Source: a virus
Virus record (IMG/VR): IMGVR_UViG_3300046500_000048
Coordinates: 1 to 44,427 of that record
Length of the DNA stretch: 44,427 nucleotides
Reading direction: 5' to 3' (one strand)
Shown: one piece after another, positions 39,987-44,427 of the stretch
Position numbering within the stretch: position 1 is the first letter of the stretch
Layout: the number at the start of each line of letters is the position of its first letter
The notes under the pieces: model-generated
Seen by the model: the letters and a program-made list of their open reading frames with translations, nothing else
What the model was told of the DNA's origin: nothing
Databases searched by the model: none
Translations under genes and position numbers: made by a program

Positions 39987-40589
39987 TTACTCCCAAGTCA
40001 GTTCTGGCAGGTTTGGAATATCATCAACAGATGCAGGAATTTCTACTTCATAGATGAAGACAAGCTGAAAGTAATCAAAGAATGCACGCCACGTTTGTTC
40101 TCGCAGCTGAATAACTTTAAGACCTTCTGCTTTATATTCTGGGTCAGTACCAAGAGCGTATGATGCAGCAGTGGTTGCATCCTTGTAACTCTTAGTAGCT
40201 GCGAATTCATCAAGACGCTTTTCAAGTTCAACGATAGTATCGAATTTAAACTTCTGAACTTGTGCTGCCTTATAGGTAGCAATTTCTTCAGCAGTCCAAG
40301 GAACAATAACAAAGCGTTGCTCAATGTATTGATTGCCCTGCTCATTGTGAAGAGTAAGAATCTCTTGATTCAGATCCAGTTTCATCCACTGATCAAGTTC
40401 CTGTTCGATATTATAAACAGGCCACCAACCATAAGGAGCGAACCGCTCATCAGCAGAACCTGCTAACCAATAAAGATCAGTAAGCATTGAAGGTGGAATG
40501 GATGCTACTTGTGGATCGACTGGGATTTTATCAATAGTGAGTGTTGCGATAGTTACTCGCCAGCTTTCGCCTGTAGGTGTCATGTTCAT
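39987..40589 (-). CDS. Tail fibre/spike assembly-like protein
   Basis: 200 aa from ATG 40589; a TTG 12 nt earlier in frame lies within the ribosome site and is rejected. The C-terminal half (ELEKRLDEFAATKSYKDA, REQTWRAFFDYFQLV, ending PNLPELTWE) has the helical layout I recall for small proteins next to tail-fibre genes (DUF4376-like). It ends 6 nt before the beta-helix spike gene. Likely a chaperone or minor fibre component. Confidence 0.65.
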   Translation of the reverse strand: MNMTPTGESWRVTIATLTIDKIPVDPQVASIPPSMLTDLYWLAGSADERFAPYGWWPVYNIEQELDQWMKLDLNQEILTLHNEQGNQYIEQRFVIVPWTAEEIATYKAAQVQKFKFDTIVELEKRLDEFAATKSYKDATTAASYALGTDPEYKAEGLKVIQLREQTWRAFFDYFQLVFIYEVEIPASVDDIPNLPELTWE

Positions 40590-40611
40590 ATAGTGTTCCA
40601 ATTTATATTAA

Positions 40612-41355
40612 TTAATAAAATTCCATAATGAAGAAACTTGCTACTACGTTTGCAGTCACCTCAACAGTATCAGCGTTTCTAACTGCTACCATAGATGGAG
40701 TAGTAGAGCCACTTGTATTCATATGCCCCTCCCAGTAGTTAAGATTATAATCAGCAGCTCCAATAAACATATCTATAAATGCGCCACCGTTATTTCCAAC
40801 TATTGCATCATCCATTATGTTTAACCACGTTTTTTGTGGGTTAACAATAGCTGTAGGTATCTTTGCAGTAGTATTAGCAAAGCTAAATTTATTTACACTT
40901 CTTACTTTTCGCTTTCTGCGTGTAACAGTTAAGATACCACTAGTGTTAAGTTGATTACTAGAGCCAGCAGATGCTATGACCCGCACAAGAATAGATTTAG
41001 TAGCGACTTGATAGCATACTTGAACTGTCTGTGTTCCGATACTTAAGTTAAAAGTCTGCTGCGCCATCCCATTACCCTCAGGAGTAAAGGATGTAACAAG
41101 TCTGACAGGAGCACAATTTCCAACTGCTTGTTGTGAAGATGTAAATATAGCTTCTAGTTCAGAAGGATCATTATAGGGAAAAGGAATAACAAAATTAGTA
41201 GTAAGGGTAGCACCTGCTGCAGGAGGAACAACGCCTATATGAGTTGCAGTATAGGCAAGGATCTTATTAAAATCATCACCATTATCTTTTTTAACAGGGC
41301 CACCAAATGATCTAGCGCCCTTAGGATAAGAAGTAAAATCAGTGGCGCTAGCCAT
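40612..41355 (-). CDS. Putative tail protein, beta-rich
   Basis: 247 aa. Beta-strand dominated, with a basic patch TRRKRKVRS in the middle and no low-complexity linker. It has no recognisable domain, but lies between fibre-like and fibre-assembly-like genes. It could be a receptor-binding or adaptor component. The start overlaps nothing and lies 2 nt from the 137-aa gene stop. Codon use is slightly different from neighbours (more ATA and TTA), hinting at exchange of this host-range segment. Confidence 0.65.
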   Translation of the reverse strand: MASATDFTSYPKGARSFGGPVKKDNGDDFNKILAYTATHIGVVPPAAGATLTTNFVIPFPYNDPSELEAIFTSSQQAVGNCAPVRLVTSFTPEGNGMAQQTFNLSIGTQTVQVCYQVATKSILVRVIASAGSSNQLNTSGILTVTRRKRKVRSVNKFSFANTTAKIPTAIVNPQKTWLNIMDDAIVGNNGGAFIDMFIGAADYNLNYWEGHMNTSGSTTPSMVAVRNADTVEVTANVVASFFIMEFY

Positions 41356-41357
41356 AA

Positions 41358-41771
41358 TTAATAGTCTCCCTGACGAGCAGTAAAGATAATACCAGCGGCA
41401 ATTGCAACCTGCGAACCAACATACAGTTTCTGTCCAGAGCCAAGACGAATCGGATCATCAAGAGTAATGTCTGCGAACTTAGCTTTAGTAATTGCAGCAG
41501 TAGTGGTAAAGGTAGAAGCTGCCAGCAGCACAGAATCAATAGGATCAAAGGTTACGCCATTGTCATCACTCTTATAGAGCACAAGGCTGGTAGTACCTGA
41601 TGCACGAGCCAGAGCACTAAGTGCAGTAATGATGGAACCATCAGCAGATCCAGTGGCCAGCAGAATCAAACCTGTTGGACTAGCAGTTCCGATGTTACCA
41701 ATAGCTCCAGTAACAACAGCAGTTACAAGCTTAGAGTTTTGAATATAGGGAGCAACGAATGTTTTAGACAT
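41358..41771 (-). CDS. Small beta-rich virion protein (putative)
   Basis: 137 aa, rich in Ala, Thr, Gly and Ser, with alternating hydrophobic residues (LVTAVVTGAIGNIGTASPTG, KLYVGSQVAIAAGIIFTA) as in capsid-decoration or tail-ring proteins. A GGAAACTATATT site precedes ATG at 41771. No family recognised; its place between fibre and spike genes favours a tail role. Confidence 0.65.
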   Translation of the reverse strand: MSKTFVAPYIQNSKLVTAVVTGAIGNIGTASPTGLILLATGSADGSIITALSALARASGTTSLVLYKSDDNGVTFDPIDSVLLAASTFTTTAAITKAKFADITLDDPIRLGSGQKLYVGSQVAIAAGIIFTARQGDY

Positions 41772-41783
41772 AATATAGTTTCC

Positions 41784-42485
41784 TTACTGAAGAAGAGCAA
41801 TTGCGTTAACTTGTGCCAATAGGTTTAAATCTGTGAAAATATTGGTAGCAGCAGGTACTGGCTGAGGAACACCAGTAAGTGACACATTCCAACCAGCGAA
41901 CGTACCTGCACCTTCAAGCTTGGTTACGTTAATAGTAAGAATGCCTCCAACATAGGAAGTCACTTGGCCTACCATATATCGAATAGGATTAGCAGTAACA
42001 GCTGCCATAACCCATTGACCGTTCTGGAATTGCTTACCTGCACCGACATCAAAAGATTTAGGACCAGCATCAATGGTGTTATTAGTAGCACTGGTGGCAA
42101 TAAAAACATTGCTCACACCGAGAACAGCATCTTTAGCATCTTGTGCTTGCTGTGCACTAACAGCTGCGTTGGCTGCACTAACAGCTGCTGATTGAGAATT
42201 CTCACTACCAATCAACGCACGAACCTTAACAAGGTCTGCTACATCAGCACCTTCAAGCAGTGTGATGCTAGTACCGCTGGACTCAATATAGTCTTTAGTA
42301 ATCGTCTGCTCAACACCATTGATGAATACCTGAATAGATTCAGCACCAACAGCATAAGCAAACTTAGTTAGTCCAAATATAGTCTGACCTTGCGTAGCTA
42401 CAAAGTATTCTGATTTATAGGTGTTATCCCCACTAATAGTAGTGCCTTCACTACCAGATGGATCACCTTGCCAGATAGATGTCAT
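41784..42485 (-). CDS. Tail fibre-like structural protein
   Basis: 233 aa. The N-terminal domain (about 25-95: YFVATQGQTIFGLTKFAY, ESIQVFINGVEQ, SGTSITLLEGADVADLVKVRA) matches a beta-sandwich commonly seen at the start of phage tail-fibre proteins. An Ala/Gln helix (SAAVSAANAAVSAQQAQDAKD, about 98-120) follows as a likely trimer coiled coil, then a beta C-domain. It is short for a full fibre, so it may be a fibre base joined to separate spikes. Confidence 0.72.
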   Translation of the reverse strand: MTSIWQGDPSGSEGTTISGDNTYKSEYFVATQGQTIFGLTKFAYAVGAESIQVFINGVEQTITKDYIESSGTSITLLEGADVADLVKVRALIGSENSQSAAVSAANAAVSAQQAQDAKDAVLGVSNVFIATSATNNTIDAGPKSFDVGAGKQFQNGQWVMAAVTANPIRYMVGQVTSYVGGILTINVTKLEGAGTFAGWNVSLTGVPQPVPAATNIFTDLNLLAQVNAIALLQ

Positions 42486-42487
42486 AA

Positions 42488-43090
42488 TTAATATCCTTGT
42501 GCAACAATGTTAGAATTGCGTACTTCTTGGAATTCAACGTTTGCCATTGCATCATTAGTTTGCATTCGTGCAGTATCTCCAAGCACAGTACCGAATACAA
42601 TAGATGCTGCTTTATATACAACAGCATACATAGATTCATCTGCAATCCAGCTACTATAATTAGCAGGATCTACGTTTGGATTCTGATAGATGCCAATGAT
42701 TGCGTACTCAAGTTCAGTGGAAGAACGAAGTTGAATAACTGAGCCTGCCACATAACAGATATCATTCTTTTGAATGCCATAAGAATCTAGCACTTCATCT
42801 GGTGTACTGATATTGATGAATGCGCCAACTCCATCAGATCCTTTAGAAGGATCAAATTTACGAAGATACTTAAGAGCACGATACCTAGGGAATAGCGCAC
42901 GATAGTCAATAGTTTGCAGATAGTCCTTAGTATCGAATTTTAATGCAATCTCTAAAATATCTTTGTAAAAGAACTCTGATCGGTGAAGCTGCAACGTGGC
43001 AGACTTAACAGCCAATTGCGTCTCTTTTACCAGATCAGGACGATTAGTAATTGTAAATACTTCACTCACAATGGTGTTAAAGTCTGCCAT
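42488..43090 (-). CDS. Head-tail adaptor (putative)
   Basis: 200 aa. Helical N-terminus (NTIVSEVFTITNRPDLVKE), central beta part and a C-terminal helix after WIADESMYAVVYKAA. This is the arrangement and size of podovirus adaptor/tubular A proteins that form a ring under the portal. It is the first tail gene after the head genes. TTCGGTGAAAAC precedes ATG at 43090. Assigned mainly by position and size. Confidence 0.68.
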   Translation of the reverse strand: MADFNTIVSEVFTITNRPDLVKETQLAVKSATLQLHRSEFFYKDILEIALKFDTKDYLQTIDYRALFPRYRALKYLRKFDPSKGSDGVGAFINISTPDEVLDSYGIQKNDICYVAGSVIQLRSSTELEYAIIGIYQNPNVDPANYSSWIADESMYAVVYKAASIVFGTVLGDTARMQTNDAMANVEFQEVRNSNIVAQGY

Positions 43091-43124
43091 GTTTTCACCG
43101 AACCAAATTAATGGATATTAATAA

Positions 43125-43583
43125 TTAACCGCGAGGACCTGCAACAATCTTAGCAGTCGAAGCCGCACCACTGGACGAACCAGAAGCAGCAGCTGCAACA
43201 TCAGCACTCGATGCTACATTCAGCTTACCTTGTTCGCTAGTACCATAGTCAGCATTACCTGCTTGGATAGCATTCTGCGATGCGATGTGTTCTGCGATAA
43301 TCCTGCGACGCAGTGCTTCCATCGGATCAAGTTCTTTCTTATCCATCATGAACTTTTCTTTCTTCAGATAGATGTGCGGATTACCTGCACTAATCTCAGC
43401 CAGCAGTTCTTTAATTTCGTCCACATTGCTAGTAGCGAATTCACCATTCATGAAGATGCACTCTTTACCATTCTTCAGCGAGAAACGCGAATGCAGCAGC
43501 GTATTGTGAAAAACAACTACAGCATCTTCAGTGTTAGCAACTTGGTTAACGATAGAATCAATCTGGTCTTGTGCGATGAACAT
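43125..43583 (-). CDS. Abundant small virion protein (putative)
   Basis: 152 aa, directly after the capsid gene's terminator. Codon use is CTG/GTT/ATC-biased like the capsid gene, so it should be made in quantity. N-terminal half alpha/beta (EDAVVVFHNTLLHSRFSL); centre charged helix with EALRRRIIAEHIASQN; C-terminal 40 residues Ala/Ser/Gly-rich and flexible (AAAASGSSSGAASTAK). It could be a head-decoration, head-completion or internal protein. Function unknown. Confidence 0.72.
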   Translation of the reverse strand: MFIAQDQIDSIVNQVANTEDAVVVFHNTLLHSRFSLKNGKECIFMNGEFATSNVDEIKELLAEISAGNPHIYLKKEKFMMDKKELDPMEALRRRIIAEHIASQNAIQAGNADYGTSEQGKLNVASSADVAAAASGSSSGAASTAKIVAGPRG

Positions 43584-43604
43584 ATAAAACTCCGAATATT
43601 TAGG

Positions 43605-43654
43605 ATATAAAAAAGCAGTGAGCTGATAGCTGTTTAAACTAACAGACTCACTGC
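43605..43654 (-). terminator. Intrinsic terminator after the major capsid gene
   Basis: On the minus strand GCAGTGAG (43654-43647) pairs with CTCACTGC (43622-43615), 8 bp perfect, enclosing an inner CTGTT/AACAG helix, followed by six U residues (A run 43609-43614 on plus). It begins 16 nt after the capsid stop. It would lower expression of tail genes relative to capsid. Confidence 0.88.
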
Positions 43655-43670
43655 AAGAGGAGAAACAATA

Positions 43671-44427
43671 TTAACCCTGTGCGCCAGCAGTCAGGTTATA
43701 GACAACCGAGTTAGCCGGCGGGTTCTTGACAACGCAAGTCAGTTCGGTAGTAAGAGTACCACCAACAGCATCAATACCATTATCCGACACATCACCTTTC
43801 TGGTTGAATTCCTTATTCTGAGTCTTACGATCACCCAGATAAGCAACACGGAAAGTAGACAGATCGACGCCAACTGCCATCTTCTGCCAAGTCGGGTTAG
43901 TATTAAACAGCGGGTGCTCAATCAGACGGAAAGTACCACGGCTAGTTTTAAAGGTCGAGAATTGCAGACCATAGCTAGTAGCACCATCAACCATCATGTA
44001 AGTACCATTCAGCTGACCAATCTTATTGATCACCTTCTTAGCACCGCCACCAACAAACAGCACGCGTTCATTAGCTACTTTAGGATCAGTAGTCTGGTTG
44101 AACATCGGGTCCAGCATAGTTTCCAGCTGGGTGTAGTTGGTAGTAGCACCAGCAGTATTAACGTTAGGTGCAACGTAGCTGGAAGGGTAGTAGCTCAGGT
44201 TGTTAACAATATTGATCAGACCATCCATAGTGCGGAACGGTTGACCATTGCGAGTACCTTGCGACTTCTGTCCAAAGAACAGAGCTTTCTCAATATCAGC
44301 TGCGTGAAAAGCTGCGCAATCCTGACGCGATTCAGCATCGTTAGATTCACCAGCAATCATCAGAGTAGCACGGATGGTATCAGTGATAGCCCAAGTATTA
44401 CGGAAAATCTGAGTCAGGTTAGTGATA
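43671..44427 (-). CDS. Major capsid protein, C-terminal part (continues from window start)
   Basis: Open to the window edge; the stop TAA is at 43671. Bases 44180-44427 duplicate 1-248, so the unique part is 43671-44179 (509 nt), which with 709 nt at the start makes 1218 nt, 406 codons. Contains VNTAGATTNYTQLETMLDP, NERVLFVGGGAKKVINKI and LSTFRVAYLGDRKTQNKEF, consistent with an SU10/DUF5309-type capsid fold, and ends LTAGAQG. CTG/GTT-rich codons as in the other half. An apparent internal start at 44360 is not real. Confidence 0.9.
   Translation of the reverse strand, partial: ITNLTQIFRNTWAITDTIRATLMIAGESNDAESRQDCAAFHAADIEKALFFGQKSQGTRNGQPFRTMDGLINIVNNLSYYPSSYVAPNVNTAGATTNYTQLETMLDPMFNQTTDPKVANERVLFVGGGAKKVINKIGQLNGTYMMVDGATSYGLQFSTFKTSRGTFRLIEHPLFNTNPTWQKMAVGVDLSTFRVAYLGDRKTQNKEFNQKGDVSDNGIDAVGGTLTTELTCVVKNPPANSVVYNLTAGAQG
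44180..44427. repeat. Terminal redundancy, right copy
   Basis: Same 248 bases as 1-248 apart from A at 44307 (G at 128). Assembly overlap of a circular map within the capsid gene. Confidence 0.93.

Noticed and set aside
1-44427. tRNA genes, integrase, repressor and attachment sites
   Set aside because: Searched by eye on both strands for T-loop/acceptor patterns and for integrase-type proteins; none could be supported.

Overview
The window is a complete or near-complete genome of a virulent, short-tailed (podovirus-like) tailed bacteriophage, assembled as a circle and cut inside the major capsid gene. The first 248 bases recur at the end (44180-44427) with one synonymous difference, so the unique length is about 44,179 bp. 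The major capsid gene runs off both ends and becomes one 405-codon frame when the ends are joined. There is no integrase, repressor, tRNA or phage RNA polymerase that I can see. The M15-peptidase/3TM-holin lysis set and good sigma70-like promoters suggest a Gram-negative (proteobacterial) host. The DNA is visibly AT-rich.

Layout: two opposed transcription units meet back to back. (1) Plus strand, 7260-28262: about 40 early/replication genes. Small unknown genes come first. They are followed by an SF1 (RecD-like) helicase, a probably abundant 273-aa unknown protein with its own strong promoter, a Cas4-like Fe-S nuclease, a Sak4-type RecA-fold ATPase, a DUF6378 protein, a candidate ssDNA-binding protein, DNA polymerase I, a DUF3987-type ATPase, a MazG-like pyrophosphohydrolase, a DEDDh exonuclease and an N4 gp49/Sf6 gp66-family protein. 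(2) Minus strand, read from 6805 down through 1 and on from 44179 to 28327: small and large terminase, portal, scaffold, major capsid, a small virion protein, head-tail adaptor, tail proteins, a beta-helix spike, a tail-nozzle-like protein, the lysis cassette, then three large proteins that look like internal/ejection proteins (350, 546 and 1646 aa). A bidirectional terminator at 28265-28305 separates the converging units. The divergent region 6806-7259 lies between their starts.

Regulation visible in the sequence: four promoters with extended -10 boxes on the plus strand (about 7198, 9858, 15622 and 21795), three with perfect TTGACA at 17-nt spacing. Intrinsic terminators lie after the SSB-like gene, after the MazG-like gene, at the convergence point and just after the major capsid gene. 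Four genes (capsid, its 152-aa neighbour, the 273-aa protein and the SSB-like protein) show CTG/GTT/CGT-rich codon use suited to high expression.

The most unusual content is RNA-like structure outside genes. One is a 124-nt element after the portal gene, with a 16-bp closing helix and two perfect crossing helices (a pseudoknot). Another is a series of five or six hairpins over about 280 nt after the 273-aa gene. There is also a pair of related hairpins after early genes. An AT-rich inverted-repeat region near 9.5-9.8 kb is a candidate replication origin.
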